NCBI GenBank assembly: GCA_034521955.1
Contig: JAXHLT010000003.1
Span: 248,001-312,000 of the forward strand
Length of the DNA: 64,000 nucleotides
Direction of reading: 5' to 3'
DNA from: M55B127 sp034521955
Lineage (GTDB): Bacteria > Bacillota > Halanaerobiia > Halanaerobiales > M55B127
How positions within the stretch are numbered: position 1 is the first letter of the stretch; the number at the start of each line of letters is the position of its first letter. The notes under the pieces were generated by a model. It was not told the DNA's origin. It saw only the letters and a list, made by a program, of their open reading frames with translations, and ran no database searches. The translations under genes were made by a program, and so were the position numbers. Of this stretch, positions 52,535 through 61,639 are shown one piece after another.

Positions 52535-53710
52535 GTGGATAAAAAAAGCATTTTGCTTGGTATATCAGGTGGTATAGCCGCATATAAGATGGCACATGTA
52601 GCAAGTAGTTTGACTAAAGAAGGTCATGATGTTCATGTGGTAATGACTGAGTCTGCACAAAGGTTTATTACACCAACCACTTTTAGAGCTATTACCGGCC
52701 TACCAGTAGAAACTGATCTTTTTACTGAACCAAAAAAACATGAAGTTAAACATATATCACTTGCAGACAAAACTGATTTAGTTTTATTAGGTCCTGCAAC
52801 TGCTAATATTATTGGTAAAATTGCTAATGGTATTGCAGATGACCTTTTAACTACGTTAATGACTGCAGTAAGAGCACCTGTCTTAATTGCTCCAGCAATG
52901 AATGTAAATATGTATAACAACTCAATCATACAAGATAATATCTCGTATTTAAAAGAAAAAGGATATAAGTTCATATCACCTTCAGAAGGTATGTTAGCAT
53001 GTGGTTATACTGGGAAAGGTAGACTTCCTGAACCTGAAGTATTACTAGAATATATTTATAAAGAGCTTACTAAAAAAGATTTAGAGAACAAAAAGATATT
53101 AATAACTGCTGGGCCAACTAGAGAAACTATTGATCCAGTACGATATATAACTAATAATTCCAGTGGGAAGACCGGTTTTGCACTTGCAAAAAATGCTGTA
53201 TATCGTGGTGCAGAAGTCACATTAATTTCAGGTCCAACAGATCTTCAACCACCAATTGGTCTAAACTTTATTAAAATTAATTCTGCAAATGATTTATATA
53301 AACAGGTGATGGGCTGTTATCAAGACTTTGATATCATAATAATGGCTGCTGCAGTTGCTGATTTTACAACGAAAAATATTTCTGAAAACAAAATCAAAAA
53401 AGCTAAGGAAGAAAATCTTACTATTAATTTAAAACGTACTAAAGATATTTTAAGTGAACTGAGTAAAAAAATATCAGACAATCAAAAATTAGTTGGATTT
53501 GCTGCAGAAAGTGAAAATTTAGTCGAAAATGCAAAGAGTAAGTTAAAGAGAAAAAATTTAGACATGATAGTAGCAAATGATATTAAAAATAACGATATAT
53601 TTGGAAGTAATCAAAGTGAAGTTATAATTTTAACTAAAGATAGTCAGCTTAATATTGAAAGATCATCAAAAGAGGTAATAGCTGATAAAATTTTAGATAC
53701 TTTAATATAA
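52535..53710 (+). CDS. coaBC: Bifunctional phosphopantothenoylcysteine decarboxylase/synthetase
   Basis: A 391-residue fusion enzyme of coenzyme A synthesis. The CoaC half (about 1-175) is an FMN flavoprotein with LLGISGGIAAYKMA, the catalytic His in KHISLADKTDLVLLGPATANIIGKIANG (HISLADKTDLVL), PAMNVNMY and the substrate Cys region EGMLACGYTGKGR. The CoaB half has ITAGPTRETIDPVRYITNNSSGKTG and AAVADF. It makes 4'-phosphopantetheine from phosphopantothenate. GTG 52535 lies behind GGAGG at longer than usual spacing. Confidence 0.96.
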   Translation: MDKKSILLGISGGIAAYKMAHVASSLTKEGHDVHVVMTESAQRFITPTTFRAITGLPVETDLFTEPKKHEVKHISLADKTDLVLLGPATANIIGKIANGIADDLLTTLMTAVRAPVLIAPAMNVNMYNNSIIQDNISYLKEKGYKFISPSEGMLACGYTGKGRLPEPEVLLEYIYKELTKKDLENKKILITAGPTRETIDPVRYITNNSSGKTGFALAKNAVYRGAEVTLISGPTDLQPPIGLNFIKINSANDLYKQVMGCYQDFDIIIMAAAVADFTTKNISENKIKKAKEENLTINLKRTKDILSELSKKISDNQKLVGFAAESENLVENAKSKLKRKNLDMIVANDIKNNDIFGSNQSEVIILTKDSQLNIERSSKEVIADKILDTLI

Positions 53711-53724
53711 TTTTATAATAAATT

Positions 53725-53752
53725 ACCGCTCTTTTTTATGGAGCGGTTTTTT
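53725..53752 (+). terminator. Rho-independent terminator after coaBC
   Basis: ACCGCTC-ttttttatg-GAGCGGT stem followed by TTTTT, 15 bases after the coaBC stop. Confidence 0.88.
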
Positions 53753-53772
53753 ATATAAAAGCAGGAAAAAAT

Positions 53773-53800
53773 TTGTTCTTAAATAATATATAATTATAGT
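53773..53800 (+). promoter_or_regulatory. Possible promoter for tldD-tldE
   Basis: TTGTTC, 16-base spacer, TATAGT, about 25 bases before the tldD start and just after the coaBC terminator. Confidence 0.45.
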
Positions 53801-53825
53801 ATGAATTAAAGAGAGGAGTTATTAT

Positions 53826-55214
53826 ATGTTAACAAAAAGTGTAATTGAAAATATTTTGAGTACTGCCCTAATCAATGGAGGAGACTTTGCTGAAGTCTTT
53901 GTAGAAGATAAAATTACTAATTCAATTAATTTAGTAAATGGAAAAATTGATAGTGCTAACACAGGTATTGATTACGGTATAGGAATTAGGGTAATCAAAG
54001 ATACAAATGAAATATATGTATATACCAATAATGATGAAAAAGATAATCTTTTAAAACTAGCCAAAAAAGCAGCTTCAATGTTTGAAAAAATTGATAAAGA
54101 TAGTATTAGTTTAAGTTATGGTGATTATAAAAATATACACCCGGTAAAAATATATCCGGCTAAGGTGAATCAGAGTGAAAAAGTTAGTTTAATTAAGAAA
54201 GCATACCAAGCAGCAGATGAGTATGATAAATTAATAACACAAGTTGTAGTTGGACTTTCTGATTATACACAAAATGTTCAAATTGCTAATTCAAATGGAG
54301 TATTTATAGAAGATGAGAGAACAAGAGTTAGAATGGGTATTCATGCAATTGCTACTCACAAGGGAGAGAAACAAACTGGATATTTAGGTCCTGGAGCTCA
54401 TATGGGGTATGAATATTTTGATCAAATAAATATAAAAAACCTTGCTAAAGAGGCATCTAGAATGGCTGTTACAATGATAAATGCTGGTTTTGCTCCTCAG
54501 GGTAAAATGCCGGTAATTATTGATAATAAGTTTGGTGGTGTAATATTCCATGAAGCATGTGGCCATGGACTTGAAGCAACTTCTGTAGCAAAGGACAATT
54601 CAGTGTTTGCTGGAAAAATGGGTGAAAAAATTGCAAGTGATATTGTTACTGCTGTGGATGATGGAACAATACCTAATGCCTGGGGTTCACAAAATTTTGA
54701 TGATGAAGGTCACAAAACTCAAAGAAATATTTTAATAAAAGATGGAATATTAAAAAGTTATATGGTAGATTTCTTGAACGGACGCAGATTAAATATGAAA
54801 TCAACTGGTTCAGGAAGAAGACAATCATATAGATATGCACCTACTTCAAGAATGACAAATACTTTTATAGAAAGTGGCTCATTATCAAGAGAAGAAATAA
54901 TAAGTCAAACTGAAAATGGTCTTTATGCAAAACAGATGGGTGGTGGCTCGGTTAACCCTGCTACTGGTGAATTTAACTTTAATGTTAGAGAAGGATATTT
55001 GATTGAGAATGGAGAAATAAAAAAACCGGTTAGAGGAGCTACTTTAATCGGCAAAGGTGCAGATATATTAAAAAAGATAGATCTAGTTGGTAATAATTTA
55101 GGTGTAGCAGAAGGAATGTGTGGGTCAATTAGTGGTAATGTTCCAGCTGGTGTTGGTCAACCAACATTAAGAGTTTCAGAACTTACAGTTGGTGGAAGAG
55201 GTGAAAATTCTTAA
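53826..55214 (+). CDS. tldD: Metalloprotease TldD
   Basis: A 462-residue subunit of the TldD/TldE protease, which degrades unfolded peptides and matures some ribosomal peptides and toxins in other bacteria. The zinc-binding HEACGHGLEAT provides the HExxxH motif (His 242, Glu 243, His 247), and GMCGSISGNVPAGVGQPTLRVS near the end contains the conserved Cys (GMCGSISGNVP). The zinc motif makes this the catalytic partner. GAGAGGAG precedes ATG 53826. tldE overlaps its stop codon by one base. Confidence 0.95.
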   Translation: MLTKSVIENILSTALINGGDFAEVFVEDKITNSINLVNGKIDSANTGIDYGIGIRVIKDTNEIYVYTNNDEKDNLLKLAKKAASMFEKIDKDSISLSYGDYKNIHPVKIYPAKVNQSEKVSLIKKAYQAADEYDKLITQVVVGLSDYTQNVQIANSNGVFIEDERTRVRMGIHAIATHKGEKQTGYLGPGAHMGYEYFDQINIKNLAKEASRMAVTMINAGFAPQGKMPVIIDNKFGGVIFHEACGHGLEATSVAKDNSVFAGKMGEKIASDIVTAVDDGTIPNAWGSQNFDDEGHKTQRNILIKDGILKSYMVDFLNGRRLNMKSTGSGRRQSYRYAPTSRMTNTFIESGSLSREEIISQTENGLYAKQMGGGSVNPATGEFNFNVREGYLIENGEIKKPVRGATLIGKGADILKKIDLVGNNLGVAEGMCGSISGNVPAGVGQPTLRVSELTVGGRGENS

Positions 55215-56557
55215 TGAATAAAGAAAAGTTTATGCAGGTATTATTAAAGAAAGCAAAAGAAAGTAATTTTAAAGATAGTGAAGTATATTTAAACCAATCA
55301 GAAAACTTTGAGATAAGACTATATAAGGGTAAAGTGGATTATTATGAAGAAAATGAGGAGTATGGAATAGCTTTTAGGGGAAAAGATAAAAAAATGGGTT
55401 ATTCTTATACAGAAAAATTAGATGAAGATATTATTGATATTTTATTAAATAATGCTAAAAACAATGCTCAAATAATGGAGGAAGATGAAGAAGAAATAGT
55501 TGGTCAAAATGATAATTATGAAAAGTTAAAAAAACTAACCGGAATATATGATTATAATCGAGAAGAAAAAATTGATCTTCTTAAAGAAATAGAAAAAAAT
55601 ATTTATCAATTAGATGAAAGAATAAAAAATATAAATTACTGTATATATGCTGATGAAAAGACCGGTGAAAGAATAATTAATAGTAAAGGACTTCAACTAA
55701 ATTATGAAAATGATATCGGCTATATCTATATTTCAGTAGTAGCTGAAGATAAAGGTGAAGTTCACACTGCAGCACATTATCAACTATTTAGAGAATTAAA
55801 TGAAGTAAATGCAGTTGATTTTGCAAAAAAGGTTGTTAATGATGCAGTTAAAAAGTTTAACTCTAAACCTGTGAAATCAGGTAGTTATAAAATATTACTA
55901 AAAAATGAAGTAGTAATTGACCTTCTTTCTACTTTTAGTTCTACCTTTTCTGCTGAAAATGTACAAAAGGGACTGTCCTTATTTAAAGACAAACTAAATC
56001 AAGATGTTGCAAACTCAATTGTTAATATTATTGATGATCCGTTTTATAAAAAAGGTTATCGAAGAACTCCCTTCGATTCGGAAGGAGCAGCTTCAAAGTA
56101 TAAAGAAGTAATAAAGGCTGGTAAGTTAATGACTTACCTTCATAACTATAAAACTGCTAAAAAGAGCGATGTTGAAACAACAGGTAATGCTTATCGAGGT
56201 TCACATAAAAGTAGAATATCAATTTCTCCAACTAATATGTATATAAAAAGAGGAAATTTAAGTTTTGAAGAATTGGTTGAAAAAGTTGAAAACGGCTTGA
56301 TTATTGATGAGGTACAAGGCCTACATTCTGGAGCTAATGAAGTTTCTGGTGACTTTTCTTTATCAGCAAGAGGATTTTTAATTGAAGATAAAGAGATAAA
56401 AAGACCTGTTGAACAAATTACTATATCCGGTAACTTTTTACAACTACTCAAAGATATTATATTAATAGGTGATGATTTCAAAATGGGATTACCTGGTAGT
56501 GGACATTTTGGTTCTGCATCTGTAGTAGTTGAAAGTTTAGATGTTTCTGGACTTTAA
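55214..56557 (+). CDS. tldE: TldE/PmbA-family protein
   Basis: A 447-residue TldE (PmbA) homologue that pairs with TldD. The family blocks are present: FEIRLYKGKVDYYEENEEYGIAFRGKD (DYYEENEEYGIAFRGK), FSSTFSAENVQKGLSLFKDKL (STFSAENVQKG), ETTGNAYRGSHKSRISISPTNMYI (SPTNMYIKRG), LHSGANEVSGDFSLSARGFLIE (SGANEVSGDFSL) and a final GSGHFGSASVVVESLDVSG (GSASVVVESLDVSG). No HExxxH motif occurs, as expected for TldE. Its start overlaps the tldD stop (TAATG), indicating coupled synthesis of the heterodimer. Confidence 0.94.
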   Translation: MNKEKFMQVLLKKAKESNFKDSEVYLNQSENFEIRLYKGKVDYYEENEEYGIAFRGKDKKMGYSYTEKLDEDIIDILLNNAKNNAQIMEEDEEEIVGQNDNYEKLKKLTGIYDYNREEKIDLLKEIEKNIYQLDERIKNINYCIYADEKTGERIINSKGLQLNYENDIGYIYISVVAEDKGEVHTAAHYQLFRELNEVNAVDFAKKVVNDAVKKFNSKPVKSGSYKILLKNEVVIDLLSTFSSTFSAENVQKGLSLFKDKLNQDVANSIVNIIDDPFYKKGYRRTPFDSEGAASKYKEVIKAGKLMTYLHNYKTAKKSDVETTGNAYRGSHKSRISISPTNMYIKRGNLSFEELVEKVENGLIIDEVQGLHSGANEVSGDFSLSARGFLIEDKEIKRPVEQITISGNFLQLLKDIILIGDDFKMGLPGSGHFGSASVVVESLDVSGL

Positions 56558-56563
56558 TATAAA

Positions 56564-56592
56564 TTGACACTTAATTTTCAATATGCTAAACT
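56564..56592 (+). promoter_or_regulatory. Sigma-A promoter for metK
   Basis: Consensus TTGACA, 17-base spacer, TAAACT, in the gap between tldE and metK. No SAM riboswitch is seen: the remaining gap of 35 bases is too short to hold one. Confidence 0.65.
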
Positions 56593-56626
56593 TTAAGTAT
56601 TAATAAATATAACTGAAGGTGATAAA

Positions 56627-57802
56627 ATGCCAAAAAATTATCTAATGACATCAGAATCAGTGACCGAAGGTCATCCTGACAAAGTTGCTGATAAGATTTC
56701 TGATTCTATTTTAGATGAAATATTAAAAAATGATAAAGATGCTAGAGTTGCTTGTGAAACCTTTGTTACAACCGGTTTAGCATTTATATCTGGAGAAATA
56801 ACGACAGACTGTTATGTTGATGTAACTGATATAACAAGACAAACCATAATAGATATCGGTTATGATAGAGCAAAATATGGATTTGATGGAGAAACCTGTG
56901 GTGTGATTACATCTATTAAAGAACAGTCTGCTGATATAGCAATTGGTGTAAATCAATCATATGAATCAAAGCAAGGAAATCAAAAAGATCAATTAGGTGC
57001 GGGAGATCAGGGTATAATGTATGGTTATGCTTCAAATGAGACCGAAGAATATATGCCTTTGCCAATAACATTGGCTCATAAATTAGCTAAGAGATTAGCA
57101 AAAGTAAGAAAAAAGGGTACATTAGATTATTTAAGACCTGATGGTAAAACACAGGTAACTGTAGAGTATGAAAATGATAAGCCCAAAAGAGTAGATAAGG
57201 TATTGATTTCTGCTCAACATCATCCTGAAATTGCTCAGAAGACTATTAAAAGAGACTTGTGTCAATTCGTTATAACAAAAATTATTCCAGAAGACATGAT
57301 GGATGATAATACTGAAATTTTAGTTAATCCAACAGGAAGATTTGTTATTGGTGGTCCACATGGAGATGCTGGTCTAACTGGTCGCAAAATTATTGTAGAT
57401 ACTTATGGTGGGACTGCTCGCCATGGGGGAGGGGCTTTTTCTGGAAAAGACCCTACTAAAGTAGACCGTTCAGCTTCTTATGCTGCAAGACATATTGCTA
57501 AAAATATAGTTGCAGCAGGATTGGCAGACAAATGTGAAGTACAACTTTCTTATGCAATCGGTGTTGCTCATCCATTATCCATAATGGTAGAAACCTTTAA
57601 TACTGGAAAAGTGAGTGAATATAGATTAACTAAAGTTATAAGAGATAACTTTAATCTAACACCAGGGGGAATTATTGATAAATTTGATTTAATGAGACCT
57701 ATTTATAGTCAAATTACAAATTACGGTCATTTTGGAAGATTAGAATTAGATCTTCCCTGGGAAAGGTTAGATATGGTAGAGACTGTTAAAAATAAAGTAT
57801 AG
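56627..57802 (+). CDS. metK: S-adenosylmethionine synthase
   Basis: A 391-residue enzyme that makes SAM from methionine and ATP. Motifs: SESVTEGHPDKVADKISD, the GAGDQGIMYGYA hexapeptide region, GRFVIGGPHGDAGLTGRKIIVDTYGG (GGPHGDAGLTGRK) and GGGAFSGKDPTKVDRSASYAAR (GGAFSGKDPTKVDRS), plus HPLSI. Length and all ATP/methionine loops are normal. AAGGTGAT precedes ATG 56627. A terminator follows. Confidence 0.98.
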   Translation: MPKNYLMTSESVTEGHPDKVADKISDSILDEILKNDKDARVACETFVTTGLAFISGEITTDCYVDVTDITRQTIIDIGYDRAKYGFDGETCGVITSIKEQSADIAIGVNQSYESKQGNQKDQLGAGDQGIMYGYASNETEEYMPLPITLAHKLAKRLAKVRKKGTLDYLRPDGKTQVTVEYENDKPKRVDKVLISAQHHPEIAQKTIKRDLCQFVITKIIPEDMMDDNTEILVNPTGRFVIGGPHGDAGLTGRKIIVDTYGGTARHGGGAFSGKDPTKVDRSASYAARHIAKNIVAAGLADKCEVQLSYAIGVAHPLSIMVETFNTGKVSEYRLTKVIRDNFNLTPGGIIDKFDLMRPIYSQITNYGHFGRLELDLPWERLDMVETVKNKV

Positions 57803-57813
57803 TAGAAGTATAT

Positions 57814-57845
57814 ACCGGAGGATATAGTTTAATCCTTCGGTTTTG
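57814..57845 (+). terminator. Rho-independent terminator after metK
   Basis: ACCGGAGGAT/ATCCTTCGGT imperfect stem with loop ATAGTTTA, then TTTT. It lies between metK and the YbhN-like gene. Confidence 0.75.
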
Positions 57846-57872
57846 CCTTGCTTATAAGAGGTGGGAACTCAA

Positions 57873-58922
57873 ATGAATACTGAAGAAAGATCAATAGATA
57901 AAAAAACAATATTTAAGGGTCTTAGATTTGCTGTTATATTAAGTCTTGTAATCTCTACAATCATTATATTAGTAACTATTGATGAAGATACTTTACAGAG
58001 AATTATAAGAAATATTGATAAAAAATATATTTTAGTTGTTTTCGGATTAATCTTATTCAATCAATTAGCAGCAGGGCAAAGATTAAAGGTTATGGTAGGA
58101 ACAATTGATAAAAAATTATCTCTATGGGACTGTATCATAATACACATTTCTGGTGCTTTTGTATCAAATGTTACTCCTTTTGCAAGTGGTGGTGGACCCT
58201 TTCAAATATATTTTTTACACAAAAAAGGTGTAAATGTTGGTAAAGCATCAACTGTAGTTGTAACAAATTTTTTATTAAGATTGTTTTACTTTGGAATGTT
58301 AACTCCTATCTTTTTAATATTTTTTAATCAATATATTTCTGCTGGGGCAGTGCCAAAGTATATTTTTTATTTAGGTTTTGGAATGGGTATTTTAATATCA
58401 ACTGGAATTATACTATTAACTTTAGTTCCTAAAATTGGAGATAAATTAACATATCATATATTAAACATTGGTAAGATTAAAAAGTTTATTCATAACAGTT
58501 ATAAAGCAAAACGTTTATTAGTTAGGGGTAGAAGAGAACTAGAAGATTTTAGAGAGTCTTTAGGTGTTTTGAGAAAAAACAAAAGAGGATTATTTTGGGG
58601 AACATTTTATACAGTATTATTCTGGAGTAGTCTCTTTTTTATAATGCCAGTTTTATTAATGGCTTTTGGAGCTGAACCTAATTTCTTACAAGCCTATATT
58701 ATGCAGACTATTTTTTATCTAATTTTACCTTATACTCCGACACCAGGAGCAAGTGGAGTTGCAGAATTAGGTTTTGCGACTTTGTTTATAGCATTTATAC
58801 CTAAAGATATCGTAGGTTTAGTTACTTTAAGCTGGAGAGTTGCAACTTTTTATTTCATATTAGTAGTCGGAGGATTTTTTGCTATCAGAGAAATAAGTAA
58901 AAAGAGGAGTAAAGATGAATAA
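57873..58922 (+). CDS. YbhN/UPF0104 flippase-like membrane protein
   Basis: A 349-residue polytopic protein with about eight helices of the lysylphosphatidylglycerol synthase transmembrane family (UPF0104). The core SNVTPFASGGGPFQIYFLHKKGVNVGKAS (TPFASGGGPFQIYFL) and YTPTPGASGVAELGFATLF (TPTPGASGVAEL) are diagnostic. There is no C-terminal aminoacyltransferase domain, so it is not an MprF enzyme. A lipid transfer or flipping role is inferred for the family. ATG 57873 is chosen over GTG 57861, which overlaps the AAGAGGTGGG site. priA overlaps its end by eight bases. Confidence 0.88.
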   Translation: MNTEERSIDKKTIFKGLRFAVILSLVISTIIILVTIDEDTLQRIIRNIDKKYILVVFGLILFNQLAAGQRLKVMVGTIDKKLSLWDCIIIHISGAFVSNVTPFASGGGPFQIYFLHKKGVNVGKASTVVVTNFLLRLFYFGMLTPIFLIFFNQYISAGAVPKYIFYLGFGMGILISTGIILLTLVPKIGDKLTYHILNIGKIKKFIHNSYKAKRLLVRGRRELEDFRESLGVLRKNKRGLFWGTFYTVLFWSSLFFIMPVLLMAFGAEPNFLQAYIMQTIFYLILPYTPTPGASGVAELGFATLFIAFIPKDIVGLVTLSWRVATFYFILVVGGFFAIREISKKRSKDE

Positions 58923-61149
58923 TTTTGCAGAAGTAATCGTTGATATACCCGTACAAAAATTTGATAAAGCATATGACTATATTATACCTGAAGATTTAAT
59001 AAATGAGATAAAAATTGGAATGGCAGTAAAGATAAAATTTGGAAGAAGAAAATTAAGAGCGTTTGTAATCAAAATAAAGGATAACACAGAGGTTGAAAAG
59101 GAAAGTTTAAAATATATAGATAGCATAATAACAAATGAAGTTTTTTTTAATGAAAAAGATTTAAAGTTATATAGATGGATCAGTGATAATTACTGTGCAT
59201 TACTGATAAATGTTATAAAAGCAGCTGTTCCAACAGCTGTTTTTAAGGGTAATATTAGAAAAAAGACAATAAAAGCAGTAATACTAAATATAGATGAAAA
59301 AAACATTGATAATTACCTAGATGATCTAAAGGGGAGAGCACCTAGTCAGTATAAAGTATTAAATTATATAAAGGATAATAATAAAAAACATAAGGTGAAA
59401 GATCTTTTAGATAAACTAGAAGTATATAGGGGTTCAATAAATGGTTTAGTTGAGAAAGGAATTTTAAAGTATATAGAATTTATTGAACATAGGTCACCAT
59501 ATAAAGATTTTGATTTAAAGATGGCTGAGGAATTAAAACCAACCAAAAACCAAAAAGAAGTATTGGATATAATAAAAAGTAATTTATTAAAAGATAATCA
59601 CCAGACTTATCTTTTACACGGAGTAACTGGTTCTGGAAAAACCGAAGTGTATATTCAACTGATCAAAGAAGTAATTAAAAAAGATAAAGGTGCTATCTTA
59701 TTAGTTCCTGAGATATCTTTAACTCCTGTTATGGTTAAGAGGTTTTATAGTAGATTTGGAGATGAAATTGCTGTATTACATTCGGGCCTATCAGCTGGTG
59801 AAAGATATGATGAATGGAGAAATATTAAATCAGGTAAATCAAAGATAGTAATAGGTGCCAGGTCAGCAGTCTTTGCACCAGTAAAAGACTTAGGTATTAT
59901 AATAATAGATGAAGAACATGAAAACTCATATAAGCAAAATACACATCCCTATTATCACGCCAGGGAGGTTGCCCAAAAAAGAGCAGAGATTAAAAGTATA
60001 GATTTAATATTAGGTTCTGCTACTCCTTCTTTAGAAAGTTATTATAAGTCCAAAGATAAAAACTACAAATACTTATCATTACCTAAAAGAATTGATGATA
60101 AGAATATGCCACCGGTTAATATTGTTAATATGAAAGAAGAATTAAAAAAAGGTAATGTTTCAATTTTTAGTGAATATCTTGCAGATAGTTTAGAAAATAC
60201 ATTAAAAAAAGGACAACAGGCAATATTGTTTTTAAACCGACGTGGTTATTCTAGTTTTGTACTATGTAGAAGTTGTGGAGAAGTAATTAAATGTGACAAT
60301 TGTGATATTTCAATGACTTACCATCAAAATAAAGATGAATTGGTCTGTCATTACTGTGGAAACACAAAAAAAATACCAAAATACTGTCCTAACTGTAGTA
60401 GTAAATATATAAAAGACTTTGGAGTAGGAACTGAAAAGATAGAAAAAGAGGTAAAAAAGAAGTTCCCAGATGCTAAGGTTGCAAGAATGGACTATGATAC
60501 AACTACTAAAAAAGGTGCTCATCGAAAAATACTTGATAAGATAGAAAATCAAGAAATAGATATTTTGATTGGAACTCAAATGGTAGCAAAAGGACATGAT
60601 TATCCCAATATTTCCTTAGTTGGAGTAATAACAGCTGATACGATAATGAATCTACCTGATTTTAGGTCTGCTGAAAGAACCTTTCAGTTATTAACTCAGG
60701 TAGCTGGTAGAACTGGAAGAGGTACTAAACAAGGTAAAGTTGTTATACAGACCTATAATCCTGAACATTACAGTATATTAGCAGCTAAGGACCATAATTA
60801 TGAATATTTTTATAAAAAGGAGATAAGTTTAAGAAAAATATTAAAATATCCTCCTTTTAAAGAACTAATTAATATTACTTTAGCACACCAATATAAAAAG
60901 AAAGCTGAAAATTCAGCTAAAAAGTTGTATAATAGTATAAAAGAATATAAACAAATTGAACAAATAATTGGACCATCATCAGCTCCTATTGAAAGAATCA
61001 GGGGTGAATACAGGGTTCAAGTATTACTTAAATTCGATACTATCAAGGATCGCACAGATTTCATATCAGAATTTAAAGATAAATACTTAACTGATATAAC
61101 AACAAATGTAAAGTATAATATTGATGTAGATCCATTATCAATGTTATAA
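58915..61149 (+). CDS. priA: Primosomal replication protein N' (PriA helicase)
   Basis: A 744-residue 3'-to-5' DNA helicase that restarts stalled forks. The N-terminal DNA-binding domain (VIVDIPVQKFDKAYDYIIPE, residues 1-~110) is followed by the helicase with Walker A GVTGSGKT at 236-243, LVPEISLTP and DEEH. A zinc-binding insert has Cys pairs in CRSCGEVIKCDNC, CHYCG and CPNC. Motifs V/VI are LIGTQMVAKGHDYPN and QVAGRTGRG. AGAGGAG precedes ATG 58915. It heads the priA-def-fmt set. Confidence 0.97.
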   Translation: MNNFAEVIVDIPVQKFDKAYDYIIPEDLINEIKIGMAVKIKFGRRKLRAFVIKIKDNTEVEKESLKYIDSIITNEVFFNEKDLKLYRWISDNYCALLINVIKAAVPTAVFKGNIRKKTIKAVILNIDEKNIDNYLDDLKGRAPSQYKVLNYIKDNNKKHKVKDLLDKLEVYRGSINGLVEKGILKYIEFIEHRSPYKDFDLKMAEELKPTKNQKEVLDIIKSNLLKDNHQTYLLHGVTGSGKTEVYIQLIKEVIKKDKGAILLVPEISLTPVMVKRFYSRFGDEIAVLHSGLSAGERYDEWRNIKSGKSKIVIGARSAVFAPVKDLGIIIIDEEHENSYKQNTHPYYHAREVAQKRAEIKSIDLILGSATPSLESYYKSKDKNYKYLSLPKRIDDKNMPPVNIVNMKEELKKGNVSIFSEYLADSLENTLKKGQQAILFLNRRGYSSFVLCRSCGEVIKCDNCDISMTYHQNKDELVCHYCGNTKKIPKYCPNCSSKYIKDFGVGTEKIEKEVKKKFPDAKVARMDYDTTTKKGAHRKILDKIENQEIDILIGTQMVAKGHDYPNISLVGVITADTIMNLPDFRSAERTFQLLTQVAGRTGRGTKQGKVVIQTYNPEHYSILAAKDHNYEYFYKKEISLRKILKYPPFKELINITLAHQYKKKAENSAKKLYNSIKEYKQIEQIIGPSSAPIERIRGEYRVQVLLKFDTIKDRTDFISEFKDKYLTDITTNVKYNIDVDPLSML

Positions 61150-61170
61150 TACAAAAAAGAGGTGATTGAA

Positions 61171-61632
61171 GTGGCTGTACTACCAATAAGAAAAATTGGG
61201 GATCCAGTTTTAAGAAGTAAATCAAACGAAGTTAAAAATATAAATGAAAAGACAAAACAACTGATTGAAAATATGATAGATTCTATGGAAGCAGCTGATG
61301 GAATAGGTTTGGCTGCCCCACAGATTGGTATATTACAAAGGGTAATTGTAGTTAAAGTAGAAGATGACCTTAGGATTTTAATAAATCCATCTGTTATTGT
61401 TAAAGAAGGTGAGGCCTTAGCTGAAGAAGGATGTTTAAGTGTTCCTGGTAGAACAGGTATAGTAAAAAGAGCTGAAAAAGCAACTATTGAAGGCCTTAAT
61501 GAAAATAGTGAAGAAGTTAAGTATAAATTAGAAGGATTAAAAGCAAGAGCATTTCTGCATGAGATAGATCATTTAGACGGAACTCTTTTTGTAGATAAAG
61601 CAATAGAAATTAAAGAAGATAATGTGGAGTGA
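61171..61632 (+). CDS. def: Peptide deformylase
   Basis: A 153-residue metalloenzyme that removes the formyl group from nascent proteins. The three motifs are GIGLAAPQIG, EEGCLSVPG (metal Cys 88) and HEIDHLDG (His 130, Glu 131, His 134). GTG 61171 gives the family start MAVLPIRKIGDPVLR and lies after GAGGTGA; GTG 61162 overlaps this site. fmt, which adds the formyl group to initiator tRNA, follows directly. Confidence 0.97.
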   Translation: MAVLPIRKIGDPVLRSKSNEVKNINEKTKQLIENMIDSMEAADGIGLAAPQIGILQRVIVVKVEDDLRILINPSVIVKEGEALAEEGCLSVPGRTGIVKRAEKATIEGLNENSEEVKYKLEGLKARAFLHEIDHLDGTLFVDKAIEIKEDNVE

Positions 61633-61639
61633 TAATAAA

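Noticed and set aside
56593..56626. SAM riboswitch before metK
   Set aside because: Only about 35 bases separate the promoter from the metK start, too short for any SAM riboswitch aptamer and expression platform.
57873..58922. MprF lysylphosphatidylglycerol synthase
   Set aside because: Only the membrane flippase-like part is present; the cytosolic aminoacyl transferase domain is missing.
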